From positions 29,148 through 93,147 of the forward strand of contig NZ_JAFLNE010000010.1 of assembly GCF_017313225.1 (NCBI RefSeq): a stretch of DNA of 64,000 nt, read 5' to 3'. Source of the stretch: Allomuricauda sp. CAU 1633. GTDB lineage: Bacteria > Bacteroidota > Bacteroidia > Flavobacteriales > Flavobacteriaceae. The notes beneath the pieces were generated by a model. The model did not search any database. It was not told the DNA's origin and saw only the letters and a program-made list of their open reading frames with translations. Position 1 is the stretch's first letter, and each line of letters opens with the position of its first letter. The position numbers and the translations under genes were made by a program. Below, in pieces: positions 1 to 9,367 of the stretch.

Positions 1-126
1 CACGAATTTCATCCAAGGTTCCTCAGAAGGTATATGAATCTGTATGATGAAATGAGTGCAGCCATATCCCAATATGTGGATGATGTAAAAAGTAGGGATT
101 TCCCTAACGAAAATGAGCAATATTGA
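1..126 (+). CDS. panB: 3-methyl-2-oxobutanoate hydroxymethyltransferase, C-terminal end (partial)
   Basis: Only the last 41 codons are inside the window. The reading frame is open from base 1 and ends in TGA. The tail, with the run FLRRYMNLYDEM followed by a charged helix and a short acidic end, resembles the C-terminus of PanB. PanB makes ketopantoate from 2-oxoisovalerate and methylenetetrahydrofolate in pantothenate synthesis. A panB-rluA neighbourhood is common in Flavobacteriia as I remember it, and an RluA-type gene lies just downstream, which supports the call. Catalytic residues are outside the window. Confidence 0.75.
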   Translation, partial: HEFHPRFLRRYMNLYDEMSAAISQYVDDVKSRDFPNENEQY

Positions 127-141
127 TTAAATTCATAGGGT

Positions 142-867
142 ATGATTCTCAAAAAATTTGGTTTCACGTTTTTTTTGACAATGGCTGCATTGCTTTTTGC
201 ATGTGGAACCGAAGAGATGTCCAATGGTGAAGTTGTCAATGATGCCGTAGATCAAGAAGTTACCCCTCCCGAAGAGCAAGAACCCACAAATGATGATTCT
301 TCTGACACTGACGAAGAAGATCCCATTTTTTCGGAAACTTTAAAAGTGCTTTTTGTGGGCAACAGCCTTACCTATACCAATGACCTTCCAAAAATGGTTA
401 AAGAAGAAGCCGCATATCAGCAAATCAATCTTAAAACCGAAATGTTGGCCTTGCCCAACTATGCCATTATAGACCATTGGAATGATGGAAATGTTCAAGA
501 ACGTATCAGTAACAACAACTATGACTTTGTAATCATTCAGCAAGGGCCGTCATCCCAACCTTATGGCAGGGAAGTACTTATCGAATATGGTGAAAAATTC
601 AAGACGCTTTGTGACCAAAACGGTTCGGAATTGGTTTTTTTTATGGTATGGCCATCTAGAACATACTACCATACGTTCAATGGTGTCATTACCAATTACA
701 AAGATGCAGCAAGTATAAACAAATCCTTGTTGGCTCCTGTAGGTGAATTTTGGAAACAGTATTTTACCGACACGGGGGATTTCTCGTACTATGGTCCTGA
801 CAATTTTCATCCATCCCCTAAAGGCAGTCATGCCGCAGCCAAAATTATTGCAGAAACCATATTTTGA
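142..867 (+). CDS. SGNH/GDSL-like hydrolase lipoprotein
   Basis: A 241-residue lipoprotein. The N-terminus has a short basic start, a hydrophobic stretch and a lipobox ending at Cys21 (LLFACG), followed by a Glu/Asp-rich linker to about residue 62, which is typical of exported Bacteroidota lipoproteins. The catalytic domain begins with FVGNSLTY, whose Ser75 is the likely nucleophile. The C-terminal D220-x-x-H223 pair (DNFH) is the likely SGNH dyad. The family holds esterases and carbohydrate deacetylases; the substrate cannot be told here. It sits 15 bp after panB and its TGA overlaps the TTG start of the RluA gene, so it is probably cotranscribed with both. Confidence 0.8.
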   Translation: MILKKFGFTFFLTMAALLFACGTEEMSNGEVVNDAVDQEVTPPEEQEPTNDDSSDTDEEDPIFSETLKVLFVGNSLTYTNDLPKMVKEEAAYQQINLKTEMLALPNYAIIDHWNDGNVQERISNNNYDFVIIQQGPSSQPYGREVLIEYGEKFKTLCDQNGSELVFFMVWPSRTYYHTFNGVITNYKDAASINKSLLAPVGEFWKQYFTDTGDFSYYGPDNFHPSPKGSHAAAKIIAETIF

Positions 868-1559
868 AATCTGAAAAATCCACCCCCTTCAACCTTCAGG
901 TCCTTTACGAGGACAATCACCTCATTGTGGTCAACAAGCGGGTGGGCGATATTGTCCAAGGAGATAAAACCGGCGACGCTCCATTGAGTGAAGTGGTAAA
1001 ACAATACCTCAAAGAAAAGTACAATAAGCCCGGCAATGTGTATTTGGGCGTAGTGCACCGTTTGGATAGGCCCACTTCAGGGATTGTGTTATTTGCCAAA
1101 ACCTCAAAAGCCCTTCCCCGACTCAACAAGTTGTTTTCCGAAGGGAATACCAAAAAAGTCTATTGGGCAGTGGTTCAAAAAGCGCCTAGAAACCAAAAGG
1201 AAACTTTGACCCATTGGTTGGTTCGTAATCCAAAGCAGAACAAGTCCTATGCGCATGACAAGGAGGTGCCCAACAGTAAAAAAGCAGTTTTGGAGTATCA
1301 TTTCCTAAAAAAGCTGGATAACTACTACCTCTTGGAAATCGACTTGAAAACGGGCCGACATCACCAAATCCGAGCACAATTGGCAGCTATGGGATGTCAT
1401 ATTAAAGGTGATTTGAAGTACGGAGCTGATCGAAGCAACAAAGACGGAGGCATCCACTTGCACGCTCGAAGTTTGGAATTGGAACATCCCGTGCAAAAGG
1501 AAATCATGACCTTTGTGGCTCCGCCACCGGAAGATCCTGTTTGGAATGCCTGTCTTTAA
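864..1559 (+). CDS. RluA-family RNA pseudouridine synthase
   Basis: A 231-residue protein of the RluA family, which isomerises specific uridines in rRNA or tRNA. The family motif HRLDRPTSG lies at residues 65-73, with Asp68 as the catalytic aspartate. The motif TGRHHQIRAQL near residue 163 and the C-terminal HLHA block are also typical. There is no S4 domain, so this is a short-form member. The most consistent start is TTG, overlapping the stop of the upstream lipoprotein gene by four bases (TTGA). The 3' end shares the tetranucleotide TTAA with the stop codon of the convergent gene. Confidence 0.88.
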   Translation: MKSEKSTPFNLQVLYEDNHLIVVNKRVGDIVQGDKTGDAPLSEVVKQYLKEKYNKPGNVYLGVVHRLDRPTSGIVLFAKTSKALPRLNKLFSEGNTKKVYWAVVQKAPRNQKETLTHWLVRNPKQNKSYAHDKEVPNSKKAVLEYHFLKKLDNYYLLEIDLKTGRHHQIRAQLAAMGCHIKGDLKYGADRSNKDGGIHLHARSLELEHPVQKEIMTFVAPPPEDPVWNACL

Positions 1560-3100
1560 CGGGTAACCGCAAGTGCTTTTTCGCGGATAATCTGACCTAC
1601 GGGTTTATTTTCAAGGTGACTTTCCAGCCAAGATAGAATATCCAAATACAAAAATGCCCGTTTTTCGTAGGGATGGTTTTCGTACTTCTTTAATTCGTTG
1701 TAAAGTTTCTGAAACTCATTTTTAAGCTCGTGTGGATAGATTTCGCCCAAGCCTCTCAAAAATTTGATCATCTCTTTTTGAACGGCATGTAAGTCGTTCA
1801 TTTTCAGCAAGAATTTATAGGTACTTTTAAGTTGAACTTCCAGATGGTAGTCCATGCCGGCCTCATAATGGGCCACCAAGCTCAACACCCTTGCGAAGCA
1901 CATCAAATCTTCGCGCATTTTTAGATTTTTGTTGGAAATGATTTTCTTTAGATAAACAATACAATTTTTGTTGTCACCATTTCCAAAATACAGACAGGCA
2001 ATTTTATAATAAAGCAGCATAATGTGGTGCTCATCTATCCGTTCTCGATGCTTTTTGATGCCATATTCGATGATGTTAACCAAATATAGCCCCTTATCAA
2101 AAGTTCCTTCCAAGAAATGAAGGTTCAGTTTATTGGAGTTGATGTACAAAAACGCCAAGGAAGCAATGTTGTCATTCTGTGGAAAACTGGAATTTTCCAC
2201 CTGTCTTTCCAAACGATCCAACGTCTCCCTGAACTGTGAAGCATATTTTACGAAGAAGAGTGACTCCAAGAGATAATGATTGCCCTTTAAAAAGAAAACT
2301 GGGTTCAAGGGAATCATCTCTTCGTTTTCATAAAAAAGGTCTACCCATTTACTGGCATATTTGTAGGCTGACAAAAAGTCTTGAATCAATAAACTGTACC
2401 ACAAATGGGCTTTGTACAGCCAAAGTTTCTCTCGAAAACCTAGTTTCTCCAACTCATAGGCTGGCAAATGGGCCTCAAAATAAGATTTTACTTTTTGCAA
2501 ATCTTCATCATTGCGAACATAGCCCACTTTCAGCATCATTCCATACAATTGCAGCGAAAGGTTTGAGAGTTTGCTTGCCATCACATTTAAGGCAGAGAGT
2601 TCCTTGGCCTGCACAGCCAATTCATCGGCCCTATCCGGGATACTTCGGGTAATATATTGGGTCTCAATGACTTTTTCCAGTTCCACAATTTCGTAGGCCA
2701 CATTCTTTTCTTCATGTTCAATAGCAAAGGTTTTGGCCTTGTCTAAAATTTTCAAACTCTGCTTGTAAAGCCCTTTTTGGTAGAGAATAGTGGCAAAATC
2801 CAACTGCTCCCGAATTTGCACCCTTGCATTTTGGTTCACGGGATTCAACCGAAGACTCACCAAAATTTGCTTGTACAAATGAGCCTTTAGGTTGGAAAGT
2901 TGTGCCTTTTTTACAATGCCGCTCTCCAAAATTTGACGTTCATCATATGTACGGAGCTTATCCAAAAGATTAAAAAGTGCCAAAAATTTTGCATCCGTAT
3001 TGACCCCCAAACGGCCCACATACAGCTTAAATTGGCGTTTTTCCGACTTGGAAAGCGATTTAATCAAAACGAACAATGCGTCCTTACTGGCATTTGTCAT
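1556..3100 (-). CDS. Conserved flavobacterial protein, all-helical, unknown function
   Basis: A 514-residue protein with no signal peptide or membrane segment, so probably cytoplasmic. It opens with a basic helical block containing LSKSEKRQFKLYVG and then reads as long runs of amphipathic helices with TPR-like spacing (for example around LYQKGLYKQSLKILDKAK). It may be a helical-repeat scaffold. I recognise the N-terminal block as recurring in Bacteroidota proteins of similar length but know no assigned role. Its stop codon overlaps that of the RluA gene on the other strand. Upstream, about 145 bp separate it from the divergent leuA. Confidence 0.75.
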   Translation of the reverse strand: MTNASKDALFVLIKSLSKSEKRQFKLYVGRLGVNTDAKFLALFNLLDKLRTYDERQILESGIVKKAQLSNLKAHLYKQILVSLRLNPVNQNARVQIREQLDFATILYQKGLYKQSLKILDKAKTFAIEHEEKNVAYEIVELEKVIETQYITRSIPDRADELAVQAKELSALNVMASKLSNLSLQLYGMMLKVGYVRNDEDLQKVKSYFEAHLPAYELEKLGFREKLWLYKAHLWYSLLIQDFLSAYKYASKWVDLFYENEEMIPLNPVFFLKGNHYLLESLFFVKYASQFRETLDRLERQVENSSFPQNDNIASLAFLYINSNKLNLHFLEGTFDKGLYLVNIIEYGIKKHRERIDEHHIMLLYYKIACLYFGNGDNKNCIVYLKKIISNKNLKMREDLMCFARVLSLVAHYEAGMDYHLEVQLKSTYKFLLKMNDLHAVQKEMIKFLRGLGEIYPHELKNEFQKLYNELKKYENHPYEKRAFLYLDILSWLESHLENKPVGQIIREKALAVTR

Positions 3101-3246
3101 CGTAAAAAATATAATTTAACTATTTGTATTTCAGTAAATTAAATTACAGCGAATACAATTTAACGTTGTAAAGGTTTGCAGGCCTTTTTTATTCTTCCCT
3201 TATCCTTCTCTATTTTCGTAGTACTTAGAAGAAACAGACAAAAATA

Positions 3247-4419
3247 ATGGGTAAAGATAAGGTACAAATTTTTGATACGACACTGAGAGACGGAGAACAA
3301 GTTCCTGGATGTAAGTTGGACACGGAGCAAAAATTAGTGATTGCCAAACGTCTGGATGATTTGGGCGTGGATGTGATTGAAGCTGGCTTCCCTATTTCCA
3401 GTCCTGGTGACTTTAAGTCTGTGGAAGAAATTTCAAAGTTGGTCAAAAATGCAACGGTCTGCGGACTTACCCGCGCCGTGAAAAAAGATATTGAAGTGGC
3501 CGCCGAGGCCATCAAGAAAGCAAACAAACCACGAATACATACCGGAATTGGAACATCGGATTCCCACATCAAGTTTAAATTTAACTCCACCCGTGAAAAA
3601 ATCATAGAACGTGCCGTTGACGCCGTTGCCTATGCAAAGACTTTTGTGGAGGATGTTGAGTTTTATGCCGAAGATGCTGGACGTACGGACAATGAATTTT
3701 TGGCACAGGTTTGCGAAGCCGTTGTGAAAGCCGGGGCCACCGTGCTCAATATTCCAGATACCACCGGATACTGCTTGCCCGAGGAATACGGTGCCAAGAT
3801 GAAATACTTAAAGGAAAACGTGAAAGGTATCGATAAAGCCATTCTTTCCTGTCATTGCCATAACGATTTGGGATTGGCTACCGCCAACTCCATTGCCGGG
3901 GTAATCAATGGTGCTCGACAGATTGAGTGTACTATAAACGGAATTGGTGAGCGTGCCGGAAACACCTCTTTGGAGGAAGTGGTAATGATTCTAAGACAAC
4001 ACCCCTATCTAAATTTGGATACCGGTGTAAATAGTAAATTGCTTTGGGATACAAGCCGAATGGTTTCCCAAAAAATGGGAATGCCCGTGCAGCCCAATAA
4101 GGCCATCGTAGGCGCCAATGCTTTTGCGCATAGCTCTGGAATTCACCAAGATGGGGTCATTAAACAACGGGAGACATACGAAATTATGGACCCAAAAGAC
4201 GTTGGTGTCAATGAATCATCCATTGTATTGACTGCACGAAGTGGTAGAGCTGCATTGGCCTACCGAGCCAAGAAAGTGGGGTACGAGCTTACCAAAATAC
4301 AACTTGATGTCGTCTATGAAAATTTCTTGAAGTTTGCCGATGTCAAAAAAGAAATACTGGACGAAGATATCCACCAGATTGTGGAAACCAGTAATATCAG
4401 TATCCAAAGTATCGCTTAA
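3247..4419 (+). CDS. leuA: 2-isopropylmalate synthase, short form
   Basis: Catalyses the first committed step of leucine synthesis, condensing acetyl-CoA with 2-oxoisovalerate. The 390 residues contain the DRE-TIM motif [10 protein letters not shown] at residues 9-18, the metal-binding CHCHNDLG near residue 203 and the HSSGIHQDG loop near residue 298. The protein is shorter than the roughly 520-residue E. coli enzyme and lacks a full C-terminal LeuA allosteric domain, so leucine feedback may be absent or different. leuB follows after 27 bp in the same direction. leuC and leuD are not next to it. Citramalate synthase is the main alternative, but the overall match favours LeuA. Confidence 0.88.
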   Translation: MGKDKVQIFDTTLRDGEQVPGCKLDTEQKLVIAKRLDDLGVDVIEAGFPISSPGDFKSVEEISKLVKNATVCGLTRAVKKDIEVAAEAIKKANKPRIHTGIGTSDSHIKFKFNSTREKIIERAVDAVAYAKTFVEDVEFYAEDAGRTDNEFLAQVCEAVVKAGATVLNIPDTTGYCLPEEYGAKMKYLKENVKGIDKAILSCHCHNDLGLATANSIAGVINGARQIECTINGIGERAGNTSLEEVVMILRQHPYLNLDTGVNSKLLWDTSRMVSQKMGMPVQPNKAIVGANAFAHSSGIHQDGVIKQRETYEIMDPKDVGVNESSIVLTARSGRAALAYRAKKVGYELTKIQLDVVYENFLKFADVKKEILDEDIHQIVETSNISIQSIA

Positions 4420-4455
4420 CTTTCCATTTTTGAATTCTAATCAAAGTTGTGCCAA

Positions 4456-5574
4456 ATGAATTTGAACATTGCTTTGCTTCCTGGAGATGGTATAGGACCC
4501 GAGGTGTTGGCCCAGGCAGTGAAATGTTTGCAAGCGGTTGAGGAAACGTTCAACCATCATTTTGTTTACAAAGAAGCACCTGTGGGTGCCATCGCCATAC
4601 AAAAAAAGGGTACCCCCCTACCCGACCATACACTGAAACTATGCAAAGAATCCGATGCGGTATTGTTTGGAGCTATCGGACACCCAAAATATGACAATGA
4701 CCCGAGTGCCAAAGTTCGACCCGAACAGGGTTTGTTGAAGTTACGAAAAGAGTTGGGGCTGTTTGCCAACATTAGACCTGTTTTGGCACACCCAGCCCTA
4801 TTCGACAGATCTCCTTTAAAAAAGGAAATTATCTCCGGTACCGATTTTGTCATTTATCGGGAATTGACAGGCGGCATCTATTTTGGCGAAAAAAAATTAA
4901 ATGAAGAAGGTACTGTGGCTTCCGACCTTTGCGAATATTCCGAAGGAGAAATAAGCCGAATTACCCATTTGGCCTTCAAAGCTGCAAAAAATAGAAAAAA
5001 GAAGCTCACTTTGGTAGACAAAGCCAATGTGTTGGAATCTTCTCGATTGTGGCGGAAGGTGGTAACCAAAATTGGGGAAAGTTATCCTGAAGTTGCCTTG
5101 GATTTCCTTTTTGTGGATAATGCGGCTATGCAAATCATTTTAAACCCTAGTCAGTTTGATGTAATTCTTACCGAAAATATGTTTGGGGATATCATTTCGG
5201 ATGAAGGTAGTGTCATTGGCGGTTCCATTGGATTGTTGGCCTCAGCTTCGGTTGGAGAGGAGAATGCCTTGTTTGAACCCATTCACGGTTCATTTCCTCA
5301 GGGAGCTGGAAAAGATATCGCAAACCCTATTGCTTCCATCTTATCTGCAGCCATGTTATTGGAGCATTTTGATCTTGCAGAAGAGGCCCTTGCCATTAAA
5401 AAAGCTGTTGATAAAGCCTTGAAGAAGGGAATTGTTACTCCTGATTTGAAACCTAAAAGTCAATATGGGACCAATCAAGTGGGTGATTTTATCGCACACA
5501 ACATTGTGGATATTGAGGATGATTTCAACATGAACGATGAAAACATCGATTTAGGGAAATCCACGATTATTTAA
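4456..5574 (+). CDS. leuB: 3-isopropylmalate dehydrogenase
   Basis: NAD-dependent oxidative decarboxylation of 3-isopropylmalate in leucine synthesis. The ATG start gives 372 residues beginning MNLNIALLPGDGIGPEV, the classical N-terminus of the family; an in-frame TTG nine bases upstream is less likely. Family hallmarks include the substrate-binding arginines around RPEQGLLKLRKEL, YRELTGGIYFG, the KANVL segment and the metal and NAD region with ENMFGDIISDE and the GSFPQGAGKDIANP loop. It lies 36 bp after leuA, so the two probably form an operon. The stop shares TTAA with the stop of the convergent TlpA-like gene. Confidence 0.93.
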   Translation: MNLNIALLPGDGIGPEVLAQAVKCLQAVEETFNHHFVYKEAPVGAIAIQKKGTPLPDHTLKLCKESDAVLFGAIGHPKYDNDPSAKVRPEQGLLKLRKELGLFANIRPVLAHPALFDRSPLKKEIISGTDFVIYRELTGGIYFGEKKLNEEGTVASDLCEYSEGEISRITHLAFKAAKNRKKKLTLVDKANVLESSRLWRKVVTKIGESYPEVALDFLFVDNAAMQIILNPSQFDVILTENMFGDIISDEGSVIGGSIGLLASASVGEENALFEPIHGSFPQGAGKDIANPIASILSAAMLLEHFDLAEEALAIKKAVDKALKKGIVTPDLKPKSQYGTNQVGDFIAHNIVDIEDDFNMNDENIDLGKSTII

Positions 5575-6818
5575 TCGGCTGAAATTTTAGATTCTTCTTG
5601 GGCTAGCTCTCGAATGGTTTCAGCAAACTGTTTTTTGAACTGCTCGTACTTTTCACCCGTTGCCGGACCATTGAAGCCTGTATGTATTTTTTTCACTGCT
5701 CCATTTCTATCAATATAGATGGTAGTGGGATACGACAAAATGTGATTCAACATAGGTAACTTTTCATTGGCTTTTTGTTTGTTCGATGTACCATATTGGG
5801 CCAAAAGAATGGGATAGTCCGCCCCAGTCCTATCCTTGAGTCGTGTTATGCCCTCAAACGCTTTTTCTTGGGTTTTGGCATATTCAAAGGCCAAAGCCAC
5901 CAATTTCACGTCCAATTGTGGATTTTTTTCCAAGAAATCGACATAGAAACGGGTTTCGTCCAAGCAATTGGTGCACCAAGTTCCCATAATCTGTACCAAA
6001 ACAGGCTTTCCTTTGAATTGTGGGTCTGAAAGGCTCACCATTTTGCCCGAAGTGTCAGGAAAGGTAAAATTGAATGTATCGTACCCCTCCCTTAAATAGG
6101 TAAGTGAATCCACATCGGGGAGTTCAAAGGCTTCGTTACGAGCTCCCAAAAATTCTTGAACCGCATGTCTGCCAGAGTAAAACGTACCATCCAAAGTACT
6201 ATCGGTGACCTGGGCCATAAAAAGAAATACATGCGAGCCATCAAACGCGGATAGTTTTAGACTATCACCTGTAACAACCCCATCCAAATACCGATAATCC
6301 CCTGTTTTGGTCCGAAAAGTACCCTTAACCTTGTTGCCGTTTTGCATAAAAATACCTTTGGCTGGGTATTCGTTTTGGGTATTCACATCAAAATAGGCTT
6401 CCCAAATCCCTGAAATATTCACTGTGGCGTCTTTATCCACCTCAAATCTGTCCTTTATTCCGTGAAACGCAGTAAAGGGCACCGAACGCTCCTTACCTTC
6501 TTCAATAAAATCACCCTGCATTCTAGTTTCGGTGAACGTACCGGAAAAGTGTCCCTCAAAAATCGGCATGCGGATATAAAGGGAATCCCCATTGATTTTA
6601 ATTTCATCCACATGGATTACTTCTTCTCCATTGCGCATTTCCATCATGTATTTCCCATTTTCATCCATGGAAAGTGTAAAATTAAACGGGAGTAATTGAG
6701 ATTCCGAAACTTCCAATTTTCCCAACCAATCCCCTAAAGCCAGCTTTTGATCCCCTGCCTTTTTACAGGATGTAATAAACAGTGTAACAGCGGCCAACAG
6801 CACACAAATTCTCCTCAT
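5571..6818 (-). CDS. TlpA-like thiol-disulfide lipoprotein
   Basis: A 415-residue lipoprotein. The chosen ATG gives a good signal peptide with lipobox TSCKK (Cys18); longer upstream readings would bury it and would run through the pheT promoter. The first about 250 residues are beta-rich repeats of a Bacteroidota N-terminal domain. The C-terminal third is a thioredoxin fold with GTWCTNC around residue 280, giving a WCxxC redox motif, and the cis-proline region YPTTIYID. It probably reduces or isomerises disulfides in the periplasm or at the inner face of the outer membrane. Its 3' end overlaps leuB by four bases. Confidence 0.83.
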   Translation of the reverse strand: MRRICVLLAAVTLFITSCKKAGDQKLALGDWLGKLEVSESQLLPFNFTLSMDENGKYMMEMRNGEEVIHVDEIKINGDSLYIRMPIFEGHFSGTFTETRMQGDFIEEGKERSVPFTAFHGIKDRFEVDKDATVNISGIWEAYFDVNTQNEYPAKGIFMQNGNKVKGTFRTKTGDYRYLDGVVTGDSLKLSAFDGSHVFLFMAQVTDSTLDGTFYSGRHAVQEFLGARNEAFELPDVDSLTYLREGYDTFNFTFPDTSGKMVSLSDPQFKGKPVLVQIMGTWCTNCLDETRFYVDFLEKNPQLDVKLVALAFEYAKTQEKAFEGITRLKDRTGADYPILLAQYGTSNKQKANEKLPMLNHILSYPTTIYIDRNGAVKKIHTGFNGPATGEKYEQFKKQFAETIRELAQEESKISAD

Positions 6819-6897
6819 ACCTTGAAAGATTTTTCCTAAATGTAGGAAATCCAACTCAAAACTTACAACTCTATCCGACTTATGAACACTATTTACG

Positions 6898-6928
6898 TTG
6901 AATCTGTCCACCCATTGTTTTATATTTG
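6898..6928 (+). promoter_or_regulatory. Bacteroidota-type promoter for pheT
   Basis: TTG at 6898-6900, a 20-base spacer, then TATATTTG at 6921-6928. This matches the Bacteroidota consensus TTG / TAnnTTTG. The predicted transcript starts near 6935, leaving a leader of about 13 bases before the pheT ATG. Confidence 0.7.
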
Positions 6929-6947
6929 TCGACTCTAAAATTGGGGT

Positions 6948-9365
6948 ATGAAGATTTCTTACAACTGGTTGAAGCAGTTTTTGCAGATTGATTGGGATGC
7001 ACAGAAAACCGGGGAATTATTGACAGACCTAGGTCTTGAGGTTGAGGGCATTTCCAGTTTTGAATCTGTGAAAGGTGGATTGAAGGGAATTGTGGTAGGG
7101 CATGTACTTACCTGTGAACAACACCCCAACGCGGATCGCTTAAAATTAACTACTGTTGATGTGGGTCAGGAAACCAATCTACAGATTGTTTGCGGGGCTC
7201 CCAATGTGGCCGCAGGTCAAAAGGTTCCGGTAGCCACTATTGGTACCACACTGTATACCAAAGAAGGGGAAGCTTGGCAGATTAAGAAAGGAAAGATTCG
7301 AGGAGAGGAAAGTCAAGGTATGATCTGTGCCGAGGATGAATTGGGTCTGGGTGAGAGCCATGACGGTATTATGGTGCTGAACGAAGCTCTTGAACCCGGC
7401 ACCCCTTGTTCCAAAGTCTTTGAAATAGAGAATGACGAGGTTTTTGAAATTGGGCTCACACCCAATCGCGCAGATGCCATGAGTCATTTTGGAGTAGCGC
7501 GCGACCTTAAGGCCGGGCTGGAGCAAAAAGAGATTCAAAAAGAGTTGGTGACTCCGTCCACCAGCAATTTTTCCATTGACAACCGTTCTTTGAAAATCGA
7601 TGTTGAGGTTAAGGACAGTAAACTTGCCCCAAGATATTGCGGTGTCACCATCAGCAACCTTATTATTCAGGATTCACCCGATTGGTTAAAAAATCGATTA
7701 AAAGCTATTGGCCTGTCTCCCATTAATAATGTGGTAGATGTGACCAATTACGTGCTTCACGAATTGGGTCAGCCTTTACATGCTTTTGATGCTTCAAAAA
7801 TCAAAGGCAATAAAATTGAGGTGAAAACCCTTCCTGCGGGCACAAAATTTAAAACTTTGGATGAAGTGGAACGTGAGCTTCATGAGGATGACCTTATGAT
7901 CTGTGACACAGAAAAGCCCATGTGCATTGCTGGTGTTTTTGGTGGGATTCATTCGGGAGTAACAGAGCACACCTCTGCCATTTTCTTGGAAAGCGCCTAT
8001 TTTGACCCCGTTTCCATCCGAAAAACAGCTAAAAGACATGGACTCAATACCGATGCATCGTTCCGTTTTGAGCGTGGTATTGACATTAATATGACGGAAT
8101 ATGCCTTAAAAAGAGCTGCGCTTCTCATCCGAGAGATCGCAGGAGGTTATATTAGTTCAGAATTGGTGGACCTCTATCCCAAAAAACCGCAAGACCGACA
8201 GGTGTTCCTGACGTTTGACAAAATAAACTCCTTGATTGGGCAGGAAATTCCCAGAGATACCATTAAGTCCATATTGTCTTCCTTGGAAATCCGAATCAAC
8301 AATGTAACAGAATCCGGTCTTGGTCTCACCATTCCCACCTATCGTGTGGATGTGACCCGAGAAGTGGATGTCATCGAAGAGATTTTGAGGGTCTATGGGT
8401 ACAACAATATCGATTATAAAGAGAAGCTCACGGCTTCGATTGCCAAAACATCCCGATTTGAAAACCACAAAATTCAAGATGTGGTTGGGAATATGCTGGC
8501 TGCCCAAGGCTTCTATGAAATCATGACCAATAGTTTGGTCGCGGCAGAAACAGAAGGCATTGGCAATGAAGATGAAGCTATAAAAATGTTGAATCCTCTA
8601 AGTGCTGACCTATCGGTTTTACGAACTTCCATGTTGCTCTCTGGGTTGCAGACGGTAAGTTTTAACCACAACAGACAGAAGAACAATCTCAAATTTTTTG
8701 AATTCGGTAAAACCTACCATAAATCCAACGGAGAAAACCTTGAGAAACGACATTTATCGTTATTCATTTCTGGAGACAGAGCAGATGATAGTTGGGCCAT
8801 GGCATCAAAGAAAACGGATTTCTTCTTTCTTAAAGGTATCGTTGAAAACTTGTTTGAACGATTGGGCTTGAAAGATATTGAAACAGCACCTTACTCAGAT
8901 TCCAATTATTCAGAAGGACTTTCATGCGGCAAGAACGGAACCCCTTTGGCTTCGTATGGATTAGTGAGCAAGGCCATTTTAAAGAAGTTTGACATTAAAC
9001 AGGACGTCCTGTTCGCTGATTTCCATTGGGATTCCATTTTGTCATTGGTAAGCACCCAAAACGTAGCTTTCCAAGATATTCCTAAGTTCCCAGAGGTAAC
9101 GCGGGATTTTGCACTTTTGTTGGATGATTCGGCCTCGTTCCAAAAAGTGTACGACATTGCTTGGAACACAGAGAAAAAGCTTTTGAAAAAGGTGAATTTA
9201 TTTGATGTCTATACTGGAAAAAATCTACCCAAAGGGAAAAAATCTTATGCGGTTAGTTTTACGCTGATGGACGAAAACAAAACCTTAACGGATAAGCAAA
9301 TCGATAAAATAATGGGCAAGCTGCTGGCCCAGTATCAAAAAGAATTAGGAGCGGAACTACGTTAG
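6948..9365 (+). CDS. pheT: Phenylalanine-tRNA ligase beta subunit
   Basis: 805 residues, the usual length of PheT. It pairs with PheS as an alpha2beta2 enzyme that charges tRNA-Phe. Visible domains in order: an N-terminal helix, the EMAP/tRNA-binding OB fold with HPNADRLK near residue 58 and CGAPNV near 82, the B3/B4 editing domain, the B5 domain with EVDVIEEILRVYGYNNI, the catalytic-like core, and the C-terminal ferredoxin-fold anticodon-binding domain with FPEVTRDFALLLD. The start follows a consensus promoter closely. pheS is not adjacent. Confidence 0.96.
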   Translation: MKISYNWLKQFLQIDWDAQKTGELLTDLGLEVEGISSFESVKGGLKGIVVGHVLTCEQHPNADRLKLTTVDVGQETNLQIVCGAPNVAAGQKVPVATIGTTLYTKEGEAWQIKKGKIRGEESQGMICAEDELGLGESHDGIMVLNEALEPGTPCSKVFEIENDEVFEIGLTPNRADAMSHFGVARDLKAGLEQKEIQKELVTPSTSNFSIDNRSLKIDVEVKDSKLAPRYCGVTISNLIIQDSPDWLKNRLKAIGLSPINNVVDVTNYVLHELGQPLHAFDASKIKGNKIEVKTLPAGTKFKTLDEVERELHEDDLMICDTEKPMCIAGVFGGIHSGVTEHTSAIFLESAYFDPVSIRKTAKRHGLNTDASFRFERGIDINMTEYALKRAALLIREIAGGYISSELVDLYPKKPQDRQVFLTFDKINSLIGQEIPRDTIKSILSSLEIRINNVTESGLGLTIPTYRVDVTREVDVIEEILRVYGYNNIDYKEKLTASIAKTSRFENHKIQDVVGNMLAAQGFYEIMTNSLVAAETEGIGNEDEAIKMLNPLSADLSVLRTSMLLSGLQTVSFNHNRQKNNLKFFEFGKTYHKSNGENLEKRHLSLFISGDRADDSWAMASKKTDFFFLKGIVENLFERLGLKDIETAPYSDSNYSEGLSCGKNGTPLASYGLVSKAILKKFDIKQDVLFADFHWDSILSLVSTQNVAFQDIPKFPEVTRDFALLLDDSASFQKVYDIAWNTEKKLLKKVNLFDVYTGKNLPKGKKSYAVSFTLMDENKTLTDKQIDKIMGKLLAQYQKELGAELR

Positions 9366-9367
9366 AT

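Noticed and set aside
2236..2652. A 138-residue open frame on the plus strand inside the 514-residue minus-strand gene
   Set aside because: Low-complexity, basic and Cys/His-rich translation without a start context; the antisense frame is clearly the real gene. Many similar shadow frames in the window were left out for the same reason.
3211..3218. TATTTTCG before leuA as a promoter
   Set aside because: One mismatch and no TTG at the correct distance (nearest is 32 bases upstream); not strong enough to annotate.
6819..6911. Longer N-terminus for the TlpA-like lipoprotein
   Set aside because: It would place the signal peptide internally and overlap the well-formed pheT promoter.
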